A stretch of 64,000 nt of DNA from Cardiobacterium hominis (GTDB taxonomy: Bacteria > Pseudomonadota > Gammaproteobacteria > Cardiobacteriales > Cardiobacteriaceae). This document shows, piece by piece, positions 54,153 through 62,530 of the stretch. Both the position numbers and the translations under genes were made by a program. The stretch's first letter is position 1, and every line of letters begins with the position of its first letter. The stretch spans positions 1,109,501 to 1,173,500 of the forward strand of contig NZ_LR134365.1 in assembly GCF_900637305.1 (NCBI RefSeq), given 5' to 3'. A model generated the notes under the pieces. That model worked only from the letters and a program-made list of their open reading frames with translations. It was not told the DNA's origin and searched no databases.

Positions 54153-56090
54153 TTAGCGGCAGTTTTGCGGCAGGAGGCGCGGCGGGATGATTGTCTGGCA
54201 TTGCCATTGTTTGTTGGTGCGGTCGTAGTGCAGGGTCAGGGTGGCGCCGTTGTAACGCTCGGTGTTTTGCAGGGTGATGCGGATGTCGCCGCTGTTTTCG
54301 ACGCGGATGTTTTTGTCCGGGCTGGGGTAGTTTTTTGTGTTGATTTTTTTGCCTTTGTCGAGGGCGTCGGCAAGGTCTTGTTGTAACGGGCGCGCGGGGG
54401 CGAGGTTCTGCGCGATGCGGGCACGGATGGTGTAGTCCTGGTAGGCCGGCAGGGCAATGGCGGAGAGGATGCCGATGCTCGCGATGGTCGCGGTGCCGTT
54501 GGCAAGGTTCAAGAGGTCGTCAATGCCGTTTTGTAGGTCCAGGGTCAGGGTCGGGTTTTTGCCGTCGCCGCGCAGGCGCAGGGCAACGGCGCCGCTCGCC
54601 GGCAGTTGGCTGGCGTCAGGCAGTGCCATGATGTCGAGCGGGCTTTGCGCGAGGTCGGCGTAGGCTTGCAGGCGCTTCAGACCGTTGTAGTAGCTGTCGC
54701 GGCCGAGGTGGCGCTGGTTTTGGATGTAGGCGTAGGCGCTGTCGGCAAGGTCGATGTGTTCGGCGGCAAGCCAGCGGGCGACGGTCGGCGCATCGGCGGC
54801 GAGGTTTTTGCGCGCGAGCAGCGGCTGCGGCAGGTCGCTGATGAGGAGGTAGTCGCCTTCGGCGCGCAGGTAGTAGTGGTTTTGTAGTTGGCGCATCAGG
54901 CTGGTGAGGGCGGCGTTCTGCGGGTTTTGTTGTGCGGCCTGGGCGGCGCTTTGTGCGGTGAGGCTGGTGAAGGCGAGGTGTTCGATGCCTTCTTTGAGGG
55001 TTTCGCGTTGGCTCAGGATGCCGCGGCCTTGCAGTTTGTTCAGCAGGGCTTCCAGCGCGGGTTTGGCGCTTTGCGGCAGGACGAGGTAGCCGCCGTTGTC
55101 GTCGGCGAGGTAGTAAAGGGTGCCGAGGGCGGCGAGGTCGTCGGCGCTGATGCCGAGGGTTTGTTGCAGGACTTGTTTGAGTTTGCCGCCGCTTTGTGCG
55201 ATGCCTTCGATTTGTGCGTCGTTGGGCAGGGTGAGGGCGGCGAGCGCGCTGATGTCGCCGTGGTAGGGCAGCTCGAGGGTGGCGCCGCGGGCGGTCGGCA
55301 GGTTGAGCGGGGCGTCGTCCGCTTGGACGAGGCTGATTTGTAGGTGCGGGCGCTCGTCGCTCACGCTCCAGGCGAGGGCGAGTTGGCGGCTGTGGTCAAG
55401 GCCGAGGCGCGTCAGGACGGGCTGCCAGTCGCGGGTTTTTAGCTGGATGAGCGGGTTTTGCGGGTCGAGCCAGAGGTAGAGACCGTCGGCTTTGGGATCG
55501 AGGCGGCTTTGTAGTGCGGTGAAGGGCGCGTCGCCGCCGTCTTCGCTGAGGTATTTGAGGCTGTCCGCCGGGTTTTTGACGAGGCCGGTGCTGAGGAGCA
55601 GGCGCTGGTTGGCGGCGTCGTAGCGGTAGGCGATGGGGGGCTCGCCGCGCTGTTCGATGCGGTCGGCGCCGACTTGCCACGGCGCGGGGAAGGTTTGCGC
55701 CAGGGTTTGTTGGAGTGCCTGGTCATCGGCGAATTGGGCGGTGGCGGCGATGAGCAGGTTGAGTTCGTTTTTGTCTTGCAGCAGGGCGATTTCCAGTGGG
55801 GCATCGAGGTGCTGTTGCAGGTTTTGTAGGGGCGCACGCGCTTCTTCGGGCAGCAGGGTGAGCAGGCGCTGGATGAGGGCGCGGCGCACGGCGGCGGTTT
55901 GTTCGCGGTAGGCGTCGCTCTGGTAGATGGCGCTTGCGGCGAGTTTGTGGTTTTCGAGGAACCAGGCGTTGGGTAGGCGCAGGTAGGCGGCAGTTTGTGG
56001 CGGCAGGTTTTGGTGCAGCCAGCTTTGCGGGGCGGCGTGGGCAGTGCCGAGGGCGAGGGTCAGGGCGGCGGCGAGGTGGCGCAGTTTCAT
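54153..56090 (-). CDS. Large exported protein with a type IV pilin-like C-terminal domain
   Basis: 645 residues. A signal peptide (MKLRHLAAALTLALGTAHA) leads a ~500-residue mixed alpha/beta region rich in Gln/Leu repeats (DUF3352-like by feel, not certain). From residue 536 the sequence changes to pilin: IGILSAIALPAYQDYTIRAR, the hallmark end of the pilin N-terminal helix, then a small domain ending QWQCQTIIPPRLLPQNCR, which mirrors the disulfide loop of PilA (Cys631, Cys644). The prepilin cleavage site GFTLIE is absent; the helix is preceded by NLANGTATIAS instead. It can thus not be processed as a normal pilin. Confidence 0.7.
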   Translation of the reverse strand: MKLRHLAAALTLALGTAHAAPQSWLHQNLPPQTAAYLRLPNAWFLENHKLAASAIYQSDAYREQTAAVRRALIQRLLTLLPEEARAPLQNLQQHLDAPLEIALLQDKNELNLLIAATAQFADDQALQQTLAQTFPAPWQVGADRIEQRGEPPIAYRYDAANQRLLLSTGLVKNPADSLKYLSEDGGDAPFTALQSRLDPKADGLYLWLDPQNPLIQLKTRDWQPVLTRLGLDHSRQLALAWSVSDERPHLQISLVQADDAPLNLPTARGATLELPYHGDISALAALTLPNDAQIEGIAQSGGKLKQVLQQTLGISADDLAALGTLYYLADDNGGYLVLPQSAKPALEALLNKLQGRGILSQRETLKEGIEHLAFTSLTAQSAAQAAQQNPQNAALTSLMRQLQNHYYLRAEGDYLLISDLPQPLLARKNLAADAPTVARWLAAEHIDLADSAYAYIQNQRHLGRDSYYNGLKRLQAYADLAQSPLDIMALPDASQLPASGAVALRLRGDGKNPTLTLDLQNGIDDLLNLANGTATIASIGILSAIALPAYQDYTIRARIAQNLAPARPLQQDLADALDKGKKINTKNYPSPDKNIRVENSGDIRITLQNTERYNGATLTLHYDRTNKQWQCQTIIPPRLLPQNCR

Positions 56091-56113
56091 GGGGTGTCCT
56101 TTTTTGTTGTGGG

Positions 56114-56145
56114 AAAAAACGGGCGACCGTTTTGGGGTCGCCCGC
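56114..56145 (-). terminator. Terminator after gpmA
   Basis: On the minus strand GGGCGACC-CCAAAAC-GGTCGCCC then GTTTTTTCCC, 17 bp beyond the stop. Confidence 0.8.
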
Positions 56146-56161
56146 TTGGGGTTGGGTGGTT

Positions 56162-56848
56162 TTAGAACAGTTCCGGCGCGGAGACGATGTTGAGTTTGTC
56201 GTCCAGGTCGAAGATGAGCGGCGTGCCGGTCGGCAGGTTCAGCTCCAGGATTTGTTCGTCGGAGATGTTGAGCAGGTATTTGATGAGCGCGCGCAGGCTG
56301 TTGCCGTGGGCGGAGATGAGGACGTTTTTGCCTTGGCGCAGCTCCGGCGCGATGTTGCTGTCCCAGTAGGGCAGGACGCGCGCGATGGTGTCTTTCAGGC
56401 TTTCGCCGACCGGCATTTCGTCCGCCGGGACTTCGCGGTAGCGGCGGTCGTTCGCCGGGTAGTGTTCGCTGGTTTTGTCGATGGCGGGCGGCGGCACGTC
56501 AAAGCTGCGGCGCCAGATGTGGACTTGGTCGTCGCCGTATTTGGCGGCGGTTTCGGCTTTGTTCAGTCCTTGCAGGCCGCCGTAGTGGCGTTCGTTCAGG
56601 CGCCAGCTTTTGTATTCGGGTATCCACAGTTGGTCGCAGTGTTCGAGCAAGAGATGCAGGGTTTTGATGGCGCGTTTTTGGTAGGAGGTAAAGGCGACGT
56701 CAAAGAGGATGCCTTTTTCTTTCAGCAGTTTGCCGCCGGCGATAGCTTCTTCCACGCCTTGCGCGGTCAGATCGACATCGACCCAGCCGGTGAAGCGGTT
56801 GGAGAGGTTCCATTCGCTTTGGCCGTGGCGGGACAGGACGAGTTTCAT
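56162..56848 (-). CDS. gpmA: 2,3-bisphosphoglycerate-dependent phosphoglycerate mutase
   Basis: 228 residues. Catalytic [18 protein letters not shown] (phospho-His8), [12 protein letters not shown] and [14 protein letters not shown] are all present. It interconverts 3- and 2-phosphoglycerate in glycolysis. Single gene with AGGAGCAC ribosome site and its own terminator. Confidence 0.96.
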   Translation of the reverse strand: MKLVLSRHGQSEWNLSNRFTGWVDVDLTAQGVEEAIAGGKLLKEKGILFDVAFTSYQKRAIKTLHLLLEHCDQLWIPEYKSWRLNERHYGGLQGLNKAETAAKYGDDQVHIWRRSFDVPPPAIDKTSEHYPANDRRYREVPADEMPVGESLKDTIARVLPYWDSNIAPELRQGKNVLISAHGNSLRALIKYLLNISDEQILELNLPTGTPLIFDLDDKLNIVSAPELF

Positions 56849-56953
56849 GGTGTGCTCCTTTGTGGTGAGGGGAAGGTAACGATTCGTTAGTATTGTATTC
56901 CATACGCGCGGGCAGCGCTATAAGATGGCGCTTTTCCTGTGGAGGTTCTGGCG

Positions 56954-57673
56954 ATGAAAGGTGATTTTTTGTTTTTGGATATTGATGGCTGTCTGTCGCG
57001 CGGCAAGTATGCGCCGTTTGATGTGGCGGCGTTGCAGGCGCTCGCGGCGCTGGCGCAAAACGCGGAAACGGAGGTGGTGCTGTGTACGGGGCGCTCGCTT
57101 TCGTATGTGGAGGCGATTGCGCAGTTCGTCCGTTTTGGTCGCTATGCGGTGACTGATCAGGGCGCGCTGCTCTACGATTATTTGGAGGATGAGGTGGTGT
57201 TCGCCCCGCAACTCACGCCGCCGGTGCGCGAGCGCATCGCAGCGCTGGCGCAATATTTGGCGGCGCATGGCGATCAGTTCGCGGTGCGCTGGAAGATGAG
57301 CCACGGCAAGGAGGCTTGTGTGTCGCTGGTGGCCGAGAAGGGCAAGCGTGCGGAAGATGTGCGCGCGGTAGTGGAGGCGCATTTGCAGACGGACGGCTTT
57401 GATCTGCATTGTTCTGGCCGCGCGCTGGACATCATCCCGCACGGTGTCAGCAAGTGGACGGGCGCGCAGTTTTTTCTCGAACACTACGGTAAACAGGCGA
57501 CGCGCCTTGCCGCCATCGGTGACTCACCCGGCGATTTGCCGATTTTGACGCAGGTGGATTTTGCCGCCTGTCCGGCCAATGCGGCGGATTCTGTAAAAGC
57601 GGTGTGTGATTTTGTCAGCGATGCGGATGAGGTCTATGGCGTGACGGATATTTTTCAGCGGTTTTTCGCTTGA
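56954..57673 (+). CDS. HAD-superfamily phosphatase, Cof/sucrose-phosphatase-like
   Basis: 239 residues from ATG 56954 (GGAGG 8 bp upstream). HAD motif I FLDIDGCLS (Asp9 nucleophile, Asp11), motif II CTGRSLSYVEAI, and motif IV GDSPGDLPIL near the end; a C2B-type cap lies between (about 85-180). SGRALDIIPHGVSKWTGAQFF matches the substrate-side loop of sugar-phosphate phosphatases in this group. The substrate is not determinable. Confidence 0.85.
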   Translation: MKGDFLFLDIDGCLSRGKYAPFDVAALQALAALAQNAETEVVLCTGRSLSYVEAIAQFVRFGRYAVTDQGALLYDYLEDEVVFAPQLTPPVRERIAALAQYLAAHGDQFAVRWKMSHGKEACVSLVAEKGKRAEDVRAVVEAHLQTDGFDLHCSGRALDIIPHGVSKWTGAQFFLEHYGKQATRLAAIGDSPGDLPILTQVDFAACPANAADSVKAVCDFVSDADEVYGVTDIFQRFFA

Positions 57674-57682
57674 GTGACGCAT

Positions 57683-57714
57683 AAAAAAAGGATGCCATCG
57701 GGCATCCTTTTTTT
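57683..57714 (+). terminator. Rho-independent terminator, bidirectional
   Basis: AAAAAAAGGATGCC-ATC-GGGCATCCTTTTTTTT between convergent genes. Confidence 0.88.
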
Positions 57715-57731
57715 TATGCGGTCGTCGTGCT

Positions 57732-58913
57732 TCACGGTTTGCAGGCGAAGGCGACCGGTTTGCCGTTGTGGTCAAAGGAGAGCACTTCGGCTTTGGCGAG
57801 GTTGTTGCCGTCGGTTTTGACGAGGTGCAACATGCCCGCATCCGAGCTGAAGATCATGTTTTTGCCTTCGCTCGCGCCTTCATCCAGCGGCATGCGTACG
57901 GATTTTTTGCCTTGGCGCACGACGGCGGTCGGGCTCGGCGTGTCAATGTCGAGGTATTCCACGCGCAGTTTTTTGCCGTTCTGGCATTGGTAGTTGCGCG
58001 TTTTGCCTTTGCCGCTTTTGGCAACGGGAGCCGGGGCGGCGTCAGCCTCTGCCATGCTTTCCGCCGGAGCGGGGTTCGCTTTTACCGGCAGGCGGCGCGG
58101 TGCGGGCGCGTTATCCGCCGCCATTTCTTCTGCCGGTGCAGGATTAGCTTTCACCGGCAGACGGCGCGGCGCAGGTGCGGTTTCCGGCGCGGCTTTAACG
58201 GGTACGGCTGCCGCTACCGGAAGGGTGGCTGCCGTGGCTGCGGACTTTTTTACCGGCATCGGCTCGCCTCCTGCGGGCGTCATCGGGGCAGGTGCCGGAG
58301 CGGGCATGGGGCGCGCTTGTACCGGCACGGGGGCGGGGCGCGGGGAAACCGGTACCGGCGCGGCGACAGGGTAAGCGGGCGCTGGAACAGGCATCGGTTG
58401 TGAAGCGCCACCGGCGCCGCCATCCAGGTAGATGGTCACGTTGTAGGGGCGGGCTTTTTTGCTGTGCGCGGCGTTTTTGTGGTTCTGCACGATGCGCACT
58501 TCGTAGTCGCCGCTGTAGGGCAGGGTGTGTACCGCGCCGAACCGCATGCCCATTTCCGGGTTGAACAGCGCGAATTCCATCGCGAAGTTTTTGCTGTTCG
58601 GCACCATGCGGATGGATTGTCCGGCGACGCCGCTGAAGTGGTAAGCGGCAATGCCGAGACCGCGAATCGCGCCGGAGATGTGCGCCTGGCCGTTATTGAA
58701 ATTGAGCGGGCGAACATTGATGCGGCTGCGCGCAGCGGCGGCATTCGGCGGCATGACCGGTGTTCCGGGCGGTACGACAGTGAGTTGTCCCTGATTGCGA
58801 ATCGCGGGAACGGTTTGGTTGCCACCCACGCGATAGGTTTCGGTGTAGGTGGTGCGTTGGGCAATGGCCTGCGTTGCCGCGATGGCCAGCAGTAAGGCTA
58901 GGGTTTTCTTCAT
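57732..58913 (-). CDS. Secreted protein with two lysozyme-inhibitor-like domains
   Basis: 393 residues. Signal peptide MKKTLALLLAIAATQAIAQ. Residues ~66-163 form a beta domain (NGQAHISGAIRGLGIAAYHF, VAGQSIRMVPNSKNF, SGDYEVRIVQN) like PliI/PliG or PPC folds; Ser134-Gly-Asp-Tyr137 resembles the SGxY motif reported in lysozyme inhibitors. Residues 165-300 are an Ala/Pro linker with APAPRRLPVKANPAPAE twice (about 247 and 269). Residues ~306-393 (YQCQNGKKLRVEYLD ... VAFACKP; Cys310 and Cys391) resemble MliC and the Neisseria adhesin complex protein, which inhibits C-type lysozyme. Confidence 0.65.
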   Translation of the reverse strand: MKKTLALLLAIAATQAIAQRTTYTETYRVGGNQTVPAIRNQGQLTVVPPGTPVMPPNAAAARSRINVRPLNFNNGQAHISGAIRGLGIAAYHFSGVAGQSIRMVPNSKNFAMEFALFNPEMGMRFGAVHTLPYSGDYEVRIVQNHKNAAHSKKARPYNVTIYLDGGAGGASQPMPVPAPAYPVAAPVPVSPRPAPVPVQARPMPAPAPAPMTPAGGEPMPVKKSAATAATLPVAAAVPVKAAPETAPAPRRLPVKANPAPAEEMAADNAPAPRRLPVKANPAPAESMAEADAAPAPVAKSGKGKTRNYQCQNGKKLRVEYLDIDTPSPTAVVRQGKKSVRMPLDEGASEGKNMIFSSDAGMLHLVKTDGNNLAKAEVLSFDHNGKPVAFACKP

Positions 58914-59092
58914 TTGCTAAACACTCCTGTGCGAATTACAAGATTGCGGTAATGTAACATACTTGTTCATCTTTTGTCGGCTAAAAATGACTTTTTTGCC
59001 ATGTTTTGCGTAATGCTTTTATTTAACAGCGCATTATTTAGCAAATGTGCACGAGCGGTTATGATGCGCGCTTTGCAAAGATTGGGGATTTT

Positions 59093-59608
59093 ATGATGAA
59101 TGCAGTGGAAAGCGGTGCGGCGGCGGTATCACGTCTGTTGCAGTTGATTGCGCCGGAGCCGGAGCGGCTGGACGAAGATGCCGTGCTGGAGGCGGTGCAG
59201 GAAGCCTACGATCACGATTTGCCGCTGATGTGGGCGGTCTATCACCTCGGCAAACACGAAGCGGTGTTTGCGGCGGAGTGGGCGGATGTGTTCACACTGG
59301 TTGAGCAGTTGCGCGCGGTGGCGGCGAACTGGCAGGCGGATTTGCTTTTTGGCGTGCAGGAGGCAGAAGACGAGGCGCTGATTTTTGACTGCGAGCCGCA
59401 GACGTTACTACGCGCGGCAGCACAAGAGCTGCGCGGTTATGGTCTCGCGTTATGGCGTTGGCAGGGCGACAATCCGGAGCTGTGTCTGGGCTTTATCTGT
59501 CGCGAGGAGGACACGGATTTGTTGCAGGCATGTGCGGCGGCGCTGGCTGCGCGGCTGCGGGATGTGGCCGAGGAAGATTGGCCGGATGATGGTTTTGTGG
59601 ATTCGTAG
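59093..59608 (+). CDS. Hypothetical cytoplasmic protein, acidic, unknown
   Basis: 171 residues from the ATG at 59093 preceded by GGGGA; a TATGAT -10 at 59060 makes the earlier in-frame ATG at 59045 unlikely. It is acidic, Trp- and Ala-rich, with a repeated alpha/beta feel (ADVFTLVEQLRAVAANWQADLLFGVQ, QELRGYGLALWRWQGDNPELCLGFICREEDTDLL). No motif is recognised. Convergent with the DUF2798 gene. Confidence 0.6.
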   Translation: MMNAVESGAAAVSRLLQLIAPEPERLDEDAVLEAVQEAYDHDLPLMWAVYHLGKHEAVFAAEWADVFTLVEQLRAVAANWQADLLFGVQEAEDEALIFDCEPQTLLRAAAQELRGYGLALWRWQGDNPELCLGFICREEDTDLLQACAAALAARLRDVAEEDWPDDGFVDS

Positions 59609-59647
59609 GGAAGCCGCGGATGGCAAAAAGAAACCGCCGCAACGGGC

Positions 59648-59878
59648 TTAAAATTCCAGTGTCCAGTCCACCAGTTTGACGACCAGCGGGCGCACGCAAA
59701 GCAGGCTGAAAAAGGCGATCGGCCAAGCAATCACATAGGCGCGCAGGGTGCGTGCGAACCAGCCGCTATCAATACCGGTATTGAGCGCAACCAGCACCGC
59801 GCTCATGATGAAAGCCATCATCATCGTCGCGTAGAACGTGAAAACCAGGCTGGCGTATTTTTTCGGGATTTTTCGCAT
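59648..59878 (-). CDS. DUF2798 family small membrane protein
   Basis: 76 residues: basic start (MRKIPKKYASLVFTFYATMMMAF), two hydrophobic helices separated by NTGIDSGWFARTLRAY, and PIAFFSLLCVRPLVVKLVDW at the end, the family pattern. Function unknown. The start is the ATG that gives the standard DUF2798 length; upstream in-frame sequence is not conserved. Confidence 0.82.
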   Translation of the reverse strand: MRKIPKKYASLVFTFYATMMMAFIMSAVLVALNTGIDSGWFARTLRAYVIAWPIAFFSLLCVRPLVVKLVDWTLEF

Positions 59879-60010
59879 GGTGGGCTCGTGGATAACAGAG
59901 AGGGCGCGCAGTGTAGCGCCCGCAGCACGTCGGGAAAAGCGCTGAAATCGGCGGGCGCGGTGCGTTTTTGCACGGTCGCGGGGGCGTTGCATGGAAGACC
60001 AACGGGCCCC

Positions 60011-60045
60011 GTTACACCGTATGAGGTTTTCGGGGGATGGCTATA
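60011..60045 (-). repeat. Half of a family B element
   Basis: On the minus strand TATAGCCATCCCCCGAAAACC then TCATACGGTGT match the left half of the 29360 copy; the right half is absent. It lies 1 bp beyond the mevalonate kinase stop. Confidence 0.65.
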
Positions 60046-60046
60046 T

Positions 60047-61108
60047 TCAGGCGGGCGCGTCGTTGTCTTCCAATAGGTGCGCGCCGCGTTCGGCGGGGTG
60101 CAGTGCGTCCCAAAGCAGGGCAGGGCAGGGCGCAAGCAGGGCGGGGATGGCCTGCGGGTCGGGGTGGTAAGCGAGGATGATGCCGCCGCCGTCGCCACGG
60201 TGCGCGCCGGCGCCGCTGATTTTGGCCGCGCCGCCTGCGGTTTCGATGTCGCGGATGAGCGCCGCCGCGGGTGCGGGGACGACGCCGATGTGTGTGAGCA
60301 GGCGGTGGTTTTCGCGCAGTGCCGGACGCGGGTCGGCGCCGGTGGTGAGCGCGGTTTGCAGCGCGGTGGTGGTCGCGGCGAATTGTTGCCAGAGGCTGTG
60401 GTCGTGGCCGTGCTGTTTGCGGACGTGGGCGACGCTTTCGCCGGTGCTGACTGCGGGGATGCCGGAGAGTATCCAGTACCAGCCGTCGCCGAGGGTGGCG
60501 GCAAGCGGCGCCGGATTGCCGTCTTGCAGGGTTTGCAGGCCGCCGTAAACGGTGGCGGCGGCGTCAATGGCGCTGCCTTTGCCGTGTTGCAGGCGTTCGC
60601 AGAAGCGCACGCGCTCGAAGCGCTGCTGGTCGCTCATCGGTCGGCCGATGAGGTTTTCGTAGAGGACGAGGGTGGCGGCGATGGCGGCAGCGGAGGAGCC
60701 CATGCCTGCGCCCAGCGGCAGCTCGCTCTGGCTGCTGAGACGCCCCGGCACAGGCAAGTGACGGTTTTCGCTGAATCCGGGCAGTGGCAGGTGCTGGAAG
60801 AGGGTGGCGAGGCTGTAGATGACGAGGTCGTCCGGGCGGTGCAGGATGTTCTGCACGGCGCGCTCGCCACGGCTGTATTGCTCGAAGCGCTGGTCGAGTT
60901 TTTCTTTGAGGCGCTGGAGCGCGGCGGTGCGGTAGTGTTTGCCCGCAGAGATGCCGGTGAGCGCGGTGCGGATGGTGCGGCTGCGGTGTAGCGGCGCAAA
61001 GCCGACGGTGGTGTAGCGGCGGATGGCGCAGACGATGGCGGGAGCGCCATAGACGACGGCGTGTTCGCCGCTCAGGATGATTTTGCCGGGGGCGCGGGCG
61101 CGTTTCAT
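60047..61108 (-). CDS. mvk: Mevalonate kinase (GHMP family)
   Basis: 353 residues. GHMP motif 1 APGKIILSGEHAVVYGAPA is the mevalonate kinase form; motif 2 ELPLGAGMGSSAAA binds ATP; motif 3 is KISGAGAHRGDGGGIIL, slightly expanded from the usual SGAGGGD. It phosphorylates mevalonate in isoprenoid synthesis. Together with HMG-CoA synthase and IPP isomerase on the same strand it forms part of a mevalonate cluster. Phosphomevalonate kinase and diphosphomevalonate decarboxylase, related GHMP enzymes, are the alternatives, but motif 1 favours Mvk. Confidence 0.85.
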   Translation of the reverse strand: MKRARAPGKIILSGEHAVVYGAPAIVCAIRRYTTVGFAPLHRSRTIRTALTGISAGKHYRTAALQRLKEKLDQRFEQYSRGERAVQNILHRPDDLVIYSLATLFQHLPLPGFSENRHLPVPGRLSSQSELPLGAGMGSSAAAIAATLVLYENLIGRPMSDQQRFERVRFCERLQHGKGSAIDAAATVYGGLQTLQDGNPAPLAATLGDGWYWILSGIPAVSTGESVAHVRKQHGHDHSLWQQFAATTTALQTALTTGADPRPALRENHRLLTHIGVVPAPAAALIRDIETAGGAAKISGAGAHRGDGGGIILAYHPDPQAIPALLAPCPALLWDALHPAERGAHLLEDNDAPA

Positions 61109-61123
61109 GGAGTAGTGTGGCGG

Positions 61124-61969
61124 TCAGTCTGGCGTGTATTCGCTGAGTTCGCCATCTTTCAGCCGATAGAGATGCGCGGAGACGGCGTAGGGTGCGGCAG
61201 CAAACAGGTCTTGCGCGATTTCTTGCAGGATGCGGATGGCATCCGGATCGTTGGCATCGCAGTAGATGAGGGCATCGCGCGCCGGAACGGCAGTGATGAT
61301 GCCGTGCGGGAAGTCTGAGGTGTCGATGATTTGCGGCAGGATGAGGAGGAGCGCGGCGTCAAGAAAGCCATCGAGTACGAGGCGGTGGATGCCGCCGTCG
61401 TAGGCTTCTGCTTCGATGCGGCTCATCGCGTATTGGCGCAGGTTAGCGATGGCCTTGTCGTGCAGTGCCGCCTCGTCGGCGATGCCGAGTTCGCCCAGCT
61501 CGCTGCGGTGCATGTCGCGGAAGGCGTTGCCGGTGTCCAGCATATAGACGAGATGGATGTCGCCGGCGAGTGGCTGGTTCAGGATTTCGTCGGGGTCGGC
61601 ACCGCCCTCGCGTCGCATCGCTTTCGCCGCTTCCAGCCAGGCATCGTTCTTGATGTTGGGGAATATTTGGCTGGCATTTGGCGCGGCGGCGCTCTCTGCC
61701 ATCTGGTCGAGGACGTCCAGGCGGGCGTCTATGAGGGCGTCCAGCGCGTCTGGAGCGTTTTGGTATTCCTGCCAGACAGAATCGAGGTAGGCGGTGTATG
61801 CGTTATCATCTGCGTGACCGAAGGCAATAGCACTGTGGGCAAGGTCCTCGCCCCAGTGGATTTCCACGCGGTAGCCGCGTTCGCGCGCGCGGTTGGCGAA
61901 GTGTTCGGTGAAGGTGCGCCAGTCGAGCAGGGCGGGCTTTTTGCGGAAGAGTTTGCTAAGGAAATTCAT
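61124..61969 (-). CDS. DUF1444 family protein (YtpQ-like)
   Basis: 281 residues. FTEHFANRARERGYRVEI at the start, IHLVYMLDTGNAFRDMHRSELGELGI in the middle, ANLRQYAMSRIEAEAYDGG and VPARDALIYCDANDPDAIRILQEIA toward the end follow the DUF1444 order. The family has no known enzyme activity and is sometimes found with immunity genes. It is inserted between mevalonate genes and lies 15 bp upstream of mvk on the same strand. Confidence 0.75.
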   Translation of the reverse strand: MNFLSKLFRKKPALLDWRTFTEHFANRARERGYRVEIHWGEDLAHSAIAFGHADDNAYTAYLDSVWQEYQNAPDALDALIDARLDVLDQMAESAAAPNASQIFPNIKNDAWLEAAKAMRREGGADPDEILNQPLAGDIHLVYMLDTGNAFRDMHRSELGELGIADEAALHDKAIANLRQYAMSRIEAEAYDGGIHRLVLDGFLDAALLLILPQIIDTSDFPHGIITAVPARDALIYCDANDPDAIRILQEIAQDLFAAAPYAVSAHLYRLKDGELSEYTPD

Positions 61970-61980
61970 GGGTGGTTTCG

Positions 61981-62474
61981 TTAGTAGATAGTGATCAGAA
62001 TGCCATTGTTGTTTTTCGCTGCCTCGTTATAGAACGTTCTTAAATCCTCAAAATACAGAGAGATAGATTTGATGGTATCTTCTTTCAAACTTTCATCATC
62101 CCAAATTTTTGGATATATGTTTTTCTTTTCAAATTTTTCCATACTAAAATCTTTCAAGTAACTATCAATGATGATGGCGTTTATTTTTTCCACAATTTTT
62201 TTACCGTATTAGCTGTAGTACAGGCAGCGTAAAATTCTGAACCAATAATAGTTTCTCCAACAATAAACTCACCGAAATAATGCCCTTCTTTTGGAACGGT
62301 AGCCGGTTCTCCGGTAAGCAGGAAATGAAGTGCGTCCCAATAAAAACTTATACTGACATAGCTATTTTTTTTATCATTTACGAGTACTTGTATGATCTCA
62401 GATGTTTCTTCGCTTTCCAGCAGGTTTTTGATTTGTGATTCTGTTATGGCGGTATAGCCGGCGTACATACCCAT
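61981..62474 (-). pseudogene. DUF1877 (YfbM-like) protein split by a one-base frameshift
   Basis: 62474-62181 encodes the N-terminal part (MGMYAGYTAITESQIKNLLE, WDALHFLLTGEPATVPKEG, FGEFIVGETIIG), and 62193-61981 in another frame encodes the C-terminal part (EKFEKKNIYPKIWDDESLKE, ISLYFEDLRTFYNEAAKNNNG). Both halves align in order with YfbM. The break is in a run of seven A (minus strand, about 62202-62208); eight A would give TVKKIVEKINAIIID and join them. The gene is much more AT-rich than its neighbours, which suggests recent transfer. It could be decayed, phase-variable or a sequencing error. Confidence 0.78.
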
Positions 62475-62530
62475 ATTTTTCCTCTCATGAAGGTTTTGCG
62501 GGAAAGAAATTTATATCTTGCCTGTGTTTC

